From the NCBI GenBank assembly GCA_029959085.1, contig JARWIR010000039.1, positions 3,224,001 through 3,288,000 of the forward strand: a DNA stretch of 64,000 nt. Direction: 5' to 3'. Made by a program: the position numbers and the translations under genes. Every line of letters begins with the position of its first letter. Positions within the stretch are counted from its first letter, which is position 1. Below, in pieces: positions 10,771 through 21,134 of the stretch. The notes under the pieces were generated by a model, which was not told the DNA's origin, did no database searches, and worked only from the letters and a program-made list of their open reading frames with translations. Source of the stretch: Nemophila menziesii (taxonomy: Eukaryota > Streptophyta > Magnoliopsida > Boraginales > Hydrophyllaceae).

Positions 10771-11359
10771 CTGGAGAGAGCAAATTTTCGTGTTTTTCAG
10801 GTTATAATGGTAAGGAGGTTGCTCTATTACGAATTTTTCAATCCTTAAGTTTCTCCTTCTTCCCCAAACCTCTCCCAACTCCATTAAAGCTTCATCAAAC
10901 CGTCCCTAAACATCAAAACACTACCCAATCATCATAAAAACACATCAAATCTTCTCTCCACATCATTAAAAAGGAGATTCAAACACCCAATTCTCACCAA
11001 ACAAATTAGATTGAAGAATCAAAAGCTTAAATTTTCAAAATTCATCCTACAATTTCTTAAATCCATACCAATCCATGAAGAATCCATCTTAACCATATAG
11101 AGAAGCATCATCAAAACACCTTTCCTAACCCAAATAAAGCTTGTACACCCAATAATCAAGAGTTTCAAATTTCAAGAGTTATTAAAGCTTTGAGTTGGGC
11201 GTCAATTGAGATGATTGAGAGGACATAAACATTATCTAATGTAAGGAAGATGAAGAAAAGCAACGTATTTGATTTAATTGAGAAGAAATCAAGTAAGAAA
11301 AGTCCTAGTTCCAATTCAAAGGGTAGAACAAGTTAAGAGAAAGTCCTAGTTCCAATTCA
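10771..11359 (+). other. Element A leader region of the lost env-like ORF
   Basis: A C- and A-rich, G-poor stretch homologous to 55,640-56,160 in element E; it shares, for example, CATCAAAACACTACCCAATC and AAGTCCTAGTTCCAATTC. In complete relatives it lies just upstream of the env-like ORF. The last 20 bp repeat a phrase found 41 bp earlier, at the junction with LINE2. Confidence 0.6.
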
Positions 11360-11378
11360 CTGCTCTTATATTCATCTT

Positions 11379-14300
11379 TTGACAGGAATAATATATATTT
11401 CTTTTGTGTATGGTCCTACAGATGATGGAAAAAAACCGAACTTTTTGAATGAGATCACTAAATTAAACAATTCTCAGAATTGTTTGTGTATACTTGGGGA
11501 TTTTAACCTCATTCGATTTCCCTCAGAAAAATTGGGAGGCAATATTGACAATATCAAAAGAAGGAATATGGAATTATTTAATAACTTTATAATATCAAAT
11601 AACTTGATAGAATTACAATCAAAAGGATGTAGCTTCTCTTGGTCTAAAAAGAGGAATGGCAATCTTTTGATTAAACAACTTCTTGATAGGATTTTGGTTA
11701 ACAAAATTTGGTTTGATTCTTTTCCTGGTTCATGGTGCTCTTTATTGCCACCAATTGGATCTGATCAGACTCCTGTCTTGCTCAAATTTGGAATTCAAGC
11801 CTCAAATAAGAATAACAAAAGATTTATACTTGAAAAAGGTTGGCTCTTTGACAAATCTTGTTGTAATTTGATTCTCAGTAAATGGAAGGACAAAAATCTT
11901 GATTTCATGAGAGGGATACAAAGGTTTGGTATTAAGATTAAAAGGATACAAAGATGTGTATCTCTCTGAGCTAGAAAAAGAATTTTAAATAATAGAGTTT
12001 TAATCTCAAAAACCTTTGATAAATTAGAGGAGATTTTTAATGCTCCTTATTCAACTGATAATGAGAGGGTTTTTTAGAAACTGAACTCTGAACTTGAATT
12101 ATATTGGAAGAAGGAGGAACTCTATTGGTCTATTAGATCAAAAAAGAATTGGCTAAAATTGGTATATAGAAATACCAAGTACTATCATGCCATTACTAAA
12201 ATTAAGAGAGTTAGAAATAAAATCTCTAGATTGAAGAAATTGAATGGTGAGTTGATTGAAACTGATCATGAAATTGTTGAGAAAATTACTTCATATTATA
12301 ATAAAATTTTCACCTTGGTTGGTCCTAGAAATTATGATCCAATTATTCAATGTGTGAAAAAAGTGGTTACTAAAGATATGAATGATGATTTAATTAAACC
12401 AGTAAATGAATTAGAACTCAAGAAGCAGTTTGGTCTTTAAGGAGTGATAAATCCCCTGGACCAGATGGCTTTAGTGGATTCTTTTTCAAAAAATTTTGGA
12501 ATGAAATTAAATTAGATCTTATTATACTTGTATTTTATTTTATAATGCAAAACTCTTCTCTTGAAGAGATTAATGGAACTATTATTGCTTTGATTCCAAA
12601 ATGTACTAATCCAGATTTCATCTCTTCTTTCAGGCCCATCAGTTGTGCAAACTTTATTTATAAAGTTATTATTAAAATCTTAGCCAATAGGCTACAACCA
12701 TGGCTTTGTGAATTATTCTCAAATACTCAAACTGCCTTTATTCCAGGCAGGTCAATATTTGAGAACATTATTATAGCCCAAGAGGCTACACATTATCTTA
12801 AAAATAAGAGAACTTCAAAAAAAATATAGCCTTGCAATTAAAGCTGATATGAGCAAGGCATATGAGAATATTGAATGGGATTTTTTACTGGATCTCTTCA
12901 CAAAAATGGGATTTCATACAAGATGAATAAAGTGGATACAAAACTGTATATCAACTGTTACTTATAAGATACAAATTAATGGTAAGTTACAAGAAATTAA
13001 TAGTCCTAATCAGGGATTAGACAAGGTGATCCATTATCACCTTACTTGTTTTGCTTGGTAACACAAGCTTTAACCTCACTCATTGATCATTATGTTCAAA
13101 AGAAATTACTTAAAGGTATGAGAATTGCGAGAGGGGCCCCTATGATTACTCATATTCTTTTTGCTAATGACAGTCTTTTCTTTATGGAAGCTGATGAAAA
13201 TAATATTGATATCTTTATTAATATTCTGAATTGGTACTCTTTAGGCTCAGGGAAACGTATAAATCTCAATAAAAGTGGCATTCTTTTTAGCAAAAATACT
13301 CCACTTGAAGAGAGGAATAAATATTCATCTTTACTTAGAATGAATAAACTAGAAGATTTGGGCAAATATCTCAGGATTCCTTCTAATTGGGGAAAATCAA
13401 AAGTTAAAGCACTAGAATGGCTTGTTGAGATGGTTATAAAAAAGATGGACAATTGGGAGACAAAAATGTTATCCAAAAGTGGAAAGGAAATTCTCATTAA
13501 ATCTATTATTTGAGCTATACCCAACTTTATTATGACTGTTTTTTTTATTCCTAAAAAGGTAACTACTCACTTGACTTCTCTCATTTCTGATTTTTACTGG
13601 AATAATCAAGGTGAAACTAGATGTCATTGGGTAAAGTGGCAAACACTCATGAAGAGTAAAAATAATGGAGGATTAGGATTCAAAGAATTCATACACAAAA
13701 TGAAGCTCTATTAGTTTCAAATGCGTGGAGAATCTTTAGTAATCAAATTTCTCTGTTCTTTAGAATCTTGAAAGGGAAATACTTTCCTAACTCAAGTTTT
13801 CTTGAAGCCTATATTAATAATAACTGTTCATGGGCTTGGAGAAGCATCATTACAGGTAGAAATTGTTTCATAAATGATCTTAAATGGACTGTGGGTGATG
13901 GAAAGAATATAAACATTTGGGAGGATTCTTGGGTCCCTAATGTAAAATACATTACTAGACCTGCCCAGTGCAATCTTGAAAAGGTGTATGAACTTTTTAC
14001 ACCTAACTTGAATGAGTGGAACATGACTTTGATAAATGCATTATTCCCATCTAATATTGCAGCAACCATAAGTGAAGTAAATATCCCACTTTATTAATAT
14101 ATAGATACGCCATATTGGACAGGTTCTAATAATGGTGATGTCACAGTAAAGGATATGTATACTTCACTTTGGAGGGCTCAAATTCAGATGGAGAATGCAA
14201 AAAATGAAAAAGAGGGTGAAACCTCTTTACTAATGGATGAAAAAGATTGGAAATTTCTTTGGAAAGCTAAATCTTATCCTAAGATCAAAAAATTTATATG

Positions 14301-15363
14301 GAAATGTTGTAATAAAGGGCTAGCAACTAATGAGAATAGATACATCAGAAAATCTATCAAAAGTCCCTTATGTAACATTTGTGGAGAAGTTAGTGAATCA
14401 ATTGAACATTTACTTTTTCATTGCTCTTGGGCTAGAGCAGTTTGGCATGCTAGTCCTCTTTGTTTTAATTCTCTTTCTGACCCCATATCTAATGTGAAAA
14501 GGTGGATTCAATTTGTGAGATTAAGTCAGGAAGAAAATAATGAAGGAAAATATATGGGAGATTTGGCTTTTTTTATTGCTTGGCAAATTTGGAAAGCAAG
14601 AAATGACTTTATATTTAAGGGTTTAACCATGGACCCACTGATCACGGCTAAAAATGCGTTAATTGCCTATGATGAGTATTACTCAGCCACTGAGCATACT
14701 ACTGAGGCAATAAATATTTCCAATTCTATTGGTAAAGAAAAGGAGGATATAATTGATGGTAATGGTAATGATGGTAATGATATTCATAGTAATGTAATAC
14801 ATATGAATAGGAAACATAGTTATATTTTAGAGGGTAGAAAATCTATTAACGGTAATGGTTGGACCCCCCCCCCCCCCCCCCTTTAAGGCAAATTTAAGAT
14901 AAATTGTGATGCCTCCTATAATAGTAATACTAACAAAGAAGCTTTTGCGTGTATACTACGTGATTCTACAGGTTCTTTTTTGGAAGGAAAAGCCAAGATC
15001 ATACAAGCTCATTCAATACTAGAAGCAGAAGCTAAAGGCATCTTGGAGGCTTGTGAAATGGCAAATAAGAGACCTAGAGGATCTGTAGAAGTAGAAAATG
15101 ACTATCTTGTAGCAATCAATCAAGTTAATTCGACTAATTGTAATAATTTTAGTTGTATTAAACTTGTAATTAAGAACATTAGATTTTGTGCACTTAGGGA
15201 CAATACTTGTATCTCCTATTCTAGGAGAGAAAACAATAGAAGTGCAGATTGGGTGGCTAAACAAATGCTAAAAGGTAAATTGTTTAGCCTTTGGAGTACA
15301 TCTCCACCTCCCCAATTAGCCAACTTACTTAGAAATGACTTCGAAGCAATAGGTGTTGGTTGA
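11379..15363 (+). pseudogene. LINE2 ORF2 pseudogene (endonuclease-RT-RNase H)
   Basis: Domain order: endonuclease C-terminal half (11,379-11,969; YGPTDD, LGDFNLIR, FSWSKKR, and SDQTP where the active-site motif is normally SDHxP); pre-RT linker (12,159-12,440); RT fingers and palm (about 12,441-13,513; SPGPDGF, FRPISCANFIYK, FIPGRSI, ADMSKAYE, QGDPLSPYLF, and FANDSLFF where FADD is expected); thumb and linker (13,532-14,097); zinc-binding region (14,155-14,450; CNICGEVSESIEHLLFHC); RNase H (about 14,890-15,363; INCDASY, EAEAKGILEA). Stops or shifts lie near 11,967, 12,075, 12,440, 12,829, 13,513, 13,714 and 14,097. The altered FAND and SDQ sites would each abolish activity. Confidence 0.85.
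14864..14881 (+). repeat. Poly-C run at the LINE2 linker/RNase H junction
   Basis: Eighteen consecutive C bases encode the start of the WTPPPP linker. The run shifts the frame so that the preceding ORF stops at once, while the RNase H frame continues as GKFKINCDAS. It is probably a slippage expansion of the proline codons of a conserved linker. Confidence 0.9.
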
Positions 15364-15410
15364 CTTTGTAATATTTTGGGACTTTTAAATATGCAAGTTA
15401 TTTTCGACTA

Positions 15411-15889
15411 AAAAAAACCAAACAAGAGAACTTACAGGTAAATTAGTAGATGGAGTACTAGTTAAAGGAAGTGACAAATCATCTTGTGCTATTGCTATTA
15501 AAGTTACCTTAGATATTAAGTTTGAACCTTTTATTAGTATTTTGATTTCATTGAATGAAGTTTAGATGTGTAAAACTATGTATGACTTATAATTTTTTTT
15601 ATCGAAAAAAATTAAATATGGTAATTGATTAGAGAGGCGAAAATAAAAATTTAGAGGCATTTTATTTTGTTTTCCGATGATTATCCTTTCTTCCTAATTA
15701 GTAAAAATACCGGTCTCAGGTAATCTTGTGTCGGTATTGGTTGTTGTACTCTTTTGAGATATGTCTGATATATGATGAATTCGACTAAAAAAAATTCAAC
15801 TCATGATTATTTTCAACTCCACTATCACGTGAAATTAAATTGAGACAAAGCAGAACATGGAGTTAGGCGAGTAATATAGAAGGCAGGGA
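15411..15889 (+). other. Stacked remnants with two further LINE-like tails
   Basis: After the LINE2 tail, a 47-codon open stretch (starting RELTGKLVDG, to a stop near 15,563) leads to a second tail-like end (TTTTTATCGAAAAAAATT, about 15,595-15,612). More AT-rich DNA then leads to a third (GAATTCGACTAAAAAAAATT, about 15,777-15,796). TCGA followed by an A-run is how LINE tails in this window end, so these look like very short 5'-truncated insertions. Confidence 0.4.
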
Positions 15890-17250
15890 TTTTATAAAAA
15901 AAAATGGTTTTTTTAGAATTGGAAATGGTAATGATACGGACATATGGAAGGATAAATAGATTCAAACAGATTGGGAAATAGAAAAGCCTATAAATTGTAA
16001 ATTAACGAAGGTTAGCGAGCTTGTACAACAAGAAACTAAAGAGTGAAATATGGAAACTCTAGATACTCTTTTTCCTGAGCCTATGGTATCATTGATCACT
16101 AGAATCCAAATTTTAGATCCCAATGGAAAAGATAAATATATTTGGCCTTTCTCATCAAATCGTGTATATAATACTAAACCAAGTTATAAAATTCTTACGG
16201 AGGAACATGTTATCAATAAACCTACTATAACAGATGACGACCTTAGTCATAAATCCCTAGTATGGTAAATTTTTGGAAATAAAATGTTCCAAAAAAGATT
16301 AAATTGTTTATGTGGAGAGTTTTAAATAATGCGTTACCCACAAGATTCAACCTCTATAAAAGGAAATGTTCGGATTCGAAGATTTGTCTATGGTGTAATA
16401 TACAAGAAGAATCGGTAGAACATTTGTTACTGAACTGTACGATGTGAAAAGAAATATGGGTAGGAACTCCAATGCAAGTAAGAATCCAGGAGGAAAAAAA
16501 TCTTAATATAGAACAATGGTTTATGGAAATCTTACATAATTTTAAAAAAGGTGGGTGAAGAGAAGATAAGACTAGGGACTTCGTTATGATAAATTTATGG
16601 AATATCTGGAAGGCAGAAATGAAGGCATTGCATGAAGGAGTACAATTGAAGCTTCACACATAATTACTTCCTCAAATAAACTTATGCTAGAACTTCATGG
16701 AATTGAATGGGAGAATATTAACAGGAGGAATCAAAGATTCGGAACAATAAAAAACAGAGACGATAACGTGCCTATTAAGGAAGAAAGAGGAGAAATCACT
16801 TTCAACTGTGATGCATCTTTTATAGATAGGTCTGGACCTACATGTCTTGGAATCATTTGTAGCCACAAAGAATCTGCGAGGAACACAACAAATACCTTTA
16901 CGCGATATTGTGATTCTGCGGCTGAGGGAAAGGCTCACGCTATTCTCTTGGAATCATCCAAGGTTTTAAGCAAGTGTCAGCAGCAAGGTGGAATATCCAA
17001 CCCATCCTTATGAGAACTGTCAGCAAATCTATTGAGAACGGGCCAATTTCCTTTCTTTCATTAAAAGGAATCTCAACACAGAAGCTGATAAAGCTGTGAA
17101 GGAAGCTAGGCACAAGGAAACAGAAAAAAAGTTGAAGACTATTAGTGTCTTTGAACTTTCTATTGTATTTTATAAACTCGGTATTGGCTAGTTGTAGCCT
17201 TTTTGTCTTTTGTTGGTGCTTCGGTACCTTCCACTGCCCAAAAAAAGGTG
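15890..17250 (+). mobile_element. LINE3, 5'-truncated and decayed
   Basis: A plus-strand LINE 3' part that starts with the IGNGNDTDIW block and runs through the zinc-binding region into RNase H. It ends in CACTGCCCAAAAAAAG at about 17,236-17,250. It has several stops and shifts. Sequence and linker differ from LINE1 and LINE2. Confidence 0.75.
15912..17020 (+). pseudogene. LINE3 ORF2 C-terminal pseudogene
   Basis: Readable pieces: GNGNDTDIW with WNMETLDTLFP (to 16,268); then, after a shift, the zinc-binding block with CLWCNIQEESVEHLLLNC (about 16,383-16,440); the linker WNIWKAEMKALHEG; and an RNase H start (16,684-17,013) with ITFNCDASF and the EGKAHAILLE helix. The last RNase H acidic residues lie in disrupted sequence. 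It cannot be functional. Confidence 0.75.
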
Positions 17251-17479
17251 ATATAAGTTGAACCACCTTTTTCCACTTCTTATTAATATTTAACATAGTA
17301 GGTATACGAGCATAACATATATTTTAATTTACCATTGTTATTCTATCCATTCAAATCGATTTACTCACTTGTGAAGCAACTATAGCTATACTCAATCTTT
17401 TTTTGTTATAATGAAGACCCAAAAGAATCATTAGATAAAATAACTAAGCTAGAACATCATGCCGAAATTCCAGGCTATG

Positions 17480-20246
17480 GATCCATCTCGGCTTCTTACA
17501 TTCCATCTTGTATGTGTGATGATACTCCAAATACCATGTGTGGGATCAATATATGAGAACTACATCTCCCCTTGAGACGATCTCGCATGAGCCAACCAAT
17601 CGGCTCATGAAGTAGCTTCCCTATACACTCCACTTAATGTGTACGCTCAATTTTTTGCAAGGATTCTATAAATATGTTGGATCCACCCAGTCGTTGGGCC
17701 TCTACCATTACCTACGTTGCGAATAGTCTCAGTTAGTTCCCAGAGTCTAGTTCCACCTCCACCTCGCTTAAACCCAAATCTTTCACCATCCTCAAACCTT
17801 CACATATCGCAATGATCTCGATTATTATGGTCGAGCCTTGATTGATCTTCATGGAAAAGCTGCGTAACCAATTGTCTTCCCTATCACGAACCACCCCCTC
17901 CTCCTCTAACATGACGCCATTTATTACAGCTACCATTCGTATTTAACTTAAAATATCGATTCATTTTTCTCCACTCAATCAAGTTTACATAGCTCCTAGA
18001 CACCACTTGACCTGGAACGTTACCTTAAGCTCTCGTATAACTCACCACAAGGTTTTTCCCTTTACTCAACAACGCCTTAGCATTGAGAAACACGCTTTCA
18101 TTGAACAACACGGTATTTTGTTCTCTCCAAATAGTCTCTAGCAATGCCCCAAAAAGTACACTCCAGTTCACAGCTACAAACACTTTCTTAATGGTTAGGT
18201 TCTTATTCTACCACGTGCTAACATAAATATCTGAATTTCGAGTAACCTGACCATAATTCGTTATCGCCATGAGGTGAGGTTGAGTTGGAAAAGACCTTCT
18301 GGCTGTGAACTGAGTATAACCGCCTGCTGATCCTCCTTGAGAGATCCGTTGCGGTAAAATTCTAGTCGGCAACATCTGTTTAGATGGAGGTGGGCAGCCA
18401 TGGTGTCGAAGAGCAGGCCCAATACGCTGAAGTAAAAAGACACCAGCCTTCTGAGGCTCCCTATGTACCTTCAGTACATCTGAGAAAATTACACATGAGG
18501 TCCTTGCTAAAGACAGCATATTCGGACCAAAAGAGTCCTTGGCTATCTCCAATCTAATCATATCCCAAATCATTCTAATTTTTACACAATCTCTAAAGAG
18601 ATGGATCGCGCTTTTCTCCACTAATTCAGAACACGAACATAAGGCGGAAATATCAAAACCACATCTAATCAGGTTCTTTTTTGTTGCTTAACGCTCATGG
18701 ATCGCCCTCCAAATTAATACGCGAGTCTTTTACAGACATTTCAATTTCTAAACTTTGACCCAGTTGATTTACACATTCACCTCGCTGGTATCATAACTCC
18801 ACAAGGCTGATTTTACTAAATATACACCATTAATCTCATGGAGACACGATAACTTATCTCTATTATCTTCCTCCTTCAACACTCTAATCCTCGTGATTTC
18901 AAATAATATAGAGGATGGTAGAAGGTGATGGAATTTATCCCAATCCCACAACCCATTCGTCAACACATAATCATCTACTTTCTTGAATTTTTCCAGACCC
19001 TAAATAGTTCCTAGCGCATGATCTATTAACACCGATTCACCTAACCATAAGACCAACCAAAAAGACACCAACTTACCATTATGAATTTGCCATCTGGATC
19101 CCCATCTCACTACGACAATACCTTCCACAATGGCTCTACTCATATGTGAATCATTTGATATACATATAATGGAGAAGATTATTCTTTAAATACCTTTTGT
19201 CTCATAACGATAGGCCACAAGGATGATTTATCATGTATCATCTTCCAACCAAATTTACCCAAAAGTACCTTATTCATATCTTCTGGTAATTGGAGAAGAA
19301 GACCTACCATTCTCTCCGGTCTACACGTATCCTTACAAGCTATCCAATTAATGTGTTTCTGTTCTTTAGTAGTACACCAAATAAACTCTCTCCTAATACA
19401 ATCAATCTCCTGACAAACATAAATCGACAACTTTTCTATTTGCATAATATGCATCGGAGCGATACGAAGGACATAATGAGCGCGCATACATCCTGCGAGA
19501 GCTAAGAAATTACCTTTACACTTTGTGAGTTTCCTATGTAGCCCATTGATAAAATCTCCATAAAAACTCCTTAGTCTTCCTTCCAAAAGGATGGGGATGC
19601 CAAGATACTTTCCTAAGCCCTCACTATGTGTGTACCCGCTCCTTATTGTGATCCTCGAAGCAACCTCTTCATAACATTTTTGAGAAATAAATTATCGGTT
19701 TCTCCTTACTAATTGGTTGCCTCGCATCTCTACAAAAAATGTTTAACGTAACCTGCAAAAGATCAAAATCATGAGTGGAGGCTTCAGAAAATAAAATAAG
19801 ATCATCAGCAAGAAATATATGAGATATCGTAATCCCCCCTGAACTAATTCAAATGGGTCGCAATCCCTTCCTCCACGAGATTTTGTATGAGCAGAGAAAG
19901 TCTCTCCATACAAATATCGAACAAATAGGGGAAAATGGGGTCGCCGTGGTAAATTCTTCTCTTTGACTTAATCAGGGACAATGGAGAGCCTCGCCAAATA
20001 ACGCTTAAATCATTATCAGCCATTCCCGCGATAACTACAGCCACCCACTACGAAGGCACACCTAATGACTCCAAAGGGTCCTTGATAACATCCCATCTGA
20101 TTTTGTCATGGGCTTTAGCTAAATCCAACTTAACTTCCATATACCTCTTCCTCCCTTTGTTGATGGCATAGAAAAAAATTCACTTCACTAACCAAAACCA
20201 CATTATAAATTGTAGATCGATGCGCTAGTATACTATTTTGAAAAGG
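17480..20246 (-). pseudogene. LINE4 ORF2 pseudogene, C-terminal two thirds
   Basis: Reading 5' to 3' on the minus strand: QNSILAHRS and VKLDLAKAHDKIRWDVI (RT, about 20,080-20,230); RRIYHGDPIFPYLFDICME (19,844-20,044); polymerase box FLADDLILFSEAS (about 19,800); thumb and C-terminal block (19,179-19,586; IRREFIWCTTKEQKHINW); linker (18,769-18,966; GVYLVKSALW); zinc-binding region (about 18,560-18,660; HLFRDC); and an RNase H-like end (17,733-17,936 plus about 17,560-17,720; IIEIIAICEGLRM, later DWLAHAR). There are many stops and shifts. LADD is intact, but the gene is dead. Confidence 0.8.
18240..18480 (-). other. Non-LINE insert within LINE4
   Basis: Between the VIFSDV block and the NKNLTIKKVFVAVNW block of LINE4 lies about 240 bp with higher GC content. 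Related LINEs have only about 15-20 codons there. One minus-strand frame (18,261-18,443) is open for 60 codons and reads as ordinary protein (HLHLNRCCRLEFYRNG, later SSQPEGLFQLNL). I do not recognise it. It may be a captured exon piece or foreign filler. Confidence 0.35.
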
Positions 20247-21067
20247 TAGGGGTGGAAATCAGAAGGAACGGATTGGAAAAAGGGACTTTTGGAAAATTTT
20301 CAATTTTTTTCGAAAAAGATTTTTTCTATTACAATTCCGATCATATTTTTTGGAACTGAAAAAAAAAAACCCTAACTCGGTATTTCAGAATTCACAGGAA
20401 ATTCGGAAATTTCGGCAAGGAAATTTCTGAACTTTTAGTTCAGAAATTTTCGAATTTTTAGTTCAGAATTTCAGAAATTTTGGTTCGGAAATTGCATATC
20501 CAAGCCAAGTTAATGATGGTGGAAAATAGTCCACAAGTGGCTTTGCGGTTTTAGGATTTATCATGTTTCATTGTCCTTTTTTTCGAACATAAAAGAATGT
20601 TTCATTGTTTTTTAATGTTTACTTTCTTTTTTCTTTTTTCTTTTTTCTTTTTCTTTTTTCTAAATTTTTACAACGCTTTCGGTTGTATATTTTTTTCTTT
20701 ATCTTAATATTTATTATTTATTTAATATATAAAATATAAAATATAAAATATAAAATATAATATATAAAATATAAAATATAAAATATAAAATATAAAATAT
20801 AAAATATAAAATATAAAATATAAAATATAAAATATAAAATATAAAATATAAAATTGAAAATATAATTCGGAAATAAAATCGGATCGAAAATTCTGGAAAT
20901 TTCAGAAATTTTTATGTAGTTCCAATTCCGATCCTATTTTTCGGAAAAATCCGAAATCGGAATTTCGGAATTTTGGAACGTTAAGAATATGTTACGAAAT
21001 CGGAGTTTTCGGATCGGAAAAATCGGAAATCGGAAATCGGAAATTTCGGATCCGATTTCCACCCCTA
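20247..21067. mobile_element. Non-autonomous DNA element with TAGGGGTGG inverted ends (hAT-like?)
   Basis: The segment starts TAGGGGTGGAAATC and ends with its exact complement GATTTCCACCCCTA: 14-bp terminal inverted repeats around 821 bp. AGGGGTGG-type ends are common in plant hAT MITEs. The flanks share only AGGT (20,244-20,247 and 21,067-21,070), not a clean 8-bp duplication, so the class is uncertain. The interior has no ORF. It is built from repeated CGGAAAT/ATTTCCG words, which can fold on themselves, and a 7-bp satellite. It interrupts the RT of LINE4 between IFD and QNSIL. Confidence 0.65.
20727..20852. repeat. 7-bp tandem repeat (AAAATAT)n
   Basis: About 17 copies of AAAATAT with one short interruption near 20,757, lying in the middle of the inverted-repeat element. 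It is probably an expansion that arose inside the element. Confidence 0.9.
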
Positions 21068-21134
21068 GGTCAAATATATCCTGCCAAAAACGGGCGCATC
21101 CATTCATCAACACATTCATGCAAATTTTTTATCT
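21068..21134 (-). pseudogene. LINE4 RT, middle piece
   Basis: A short minus-strand stretch reading KICMNVLMNGCARFW and then DIFD. It links the piece at 29,314 onward (ending FRLISLINV) to the piece ending at 20,246 (QNSIL). This matches the usual LINE RT order FRPISL..NV.YKI...VLxNRLRPFL. It is isolated by two insertions. Confidence 0.75.
21130..21134. repeat. Target-site duplication, left copy (element B)
   Basis: TATCT, directly before the 5' LTR and identical to 29,314-29,318 after the 3' LTR. Five bases is the expected duplication length for Ty3/gypsy integrase. Confidence 0.9.

Larger units (their letters stand above)
6638..11359 (+). mobile_element. Element A: 3'-truncated Athila-like gag-only retrotransposon
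   Basis: A Ty3/gypsy element with a complete 5' LTR, tRNA-Asp-type primer site, degraded gag, palindrome island and the leader that precedes the env-like ORF in relatives. It ends where LINE2 begins; no 3' polypurine tract or 3' LTR is found downstream. Protease, RT, RNase H and integrase are absent: gag passes directly into the post-pol region. The same arrangement and the same altered gag C-terminus occur in element E, so the loss of pol predates both insertions. Confidence 0.8.
11360..15410 (+). mobile_element. LINE2, nearly complete ORF2 but decayed
   Basis: A plant LINE whose 5' end lies inside the endonuclease domain and whose 3' end is TTTTCGACTAAAAAAAA at about 15,398-15,413. It truncates element A. 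Endonuclease C-terminal half, reverse transcriptase, zinc-binding region and RNase H are present in order over 4 kb, with several stops and frameshifts. It is a different family from LINE1: its linker is WTPPPP followed by a KINCDAS-type RNase H. Confidence 0.85.
17396..20246 (-). mobile_element. LINE4, 3' portion (minus strand)
   Basis: The longest part of a minus-strand LINE that continues at 21,068-21,134 and 29,314-30,140. Its 3' tail is at the left (plus-strand CTTTTTTTGTTATAATG, about 17,396-17,412). It holds the RT palm, thumb, zinc-binding region and RNase H. Two later insertions split it: a terminal-inverted-repeat element and element B. Removing them restores the RT reading, for example ISLINV joined to KICMNVLMN across element B. 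Confidence 0.85.

Noticed and set aside
10259..10937. Overlapping plus and minus ORFs in the element A palindrome island
   Set aside because: Open only because the GC-rich tandem repeats lack stops; the peptides are repeats of KPVPRGVTT-type words with no counterpart in the sister islands.
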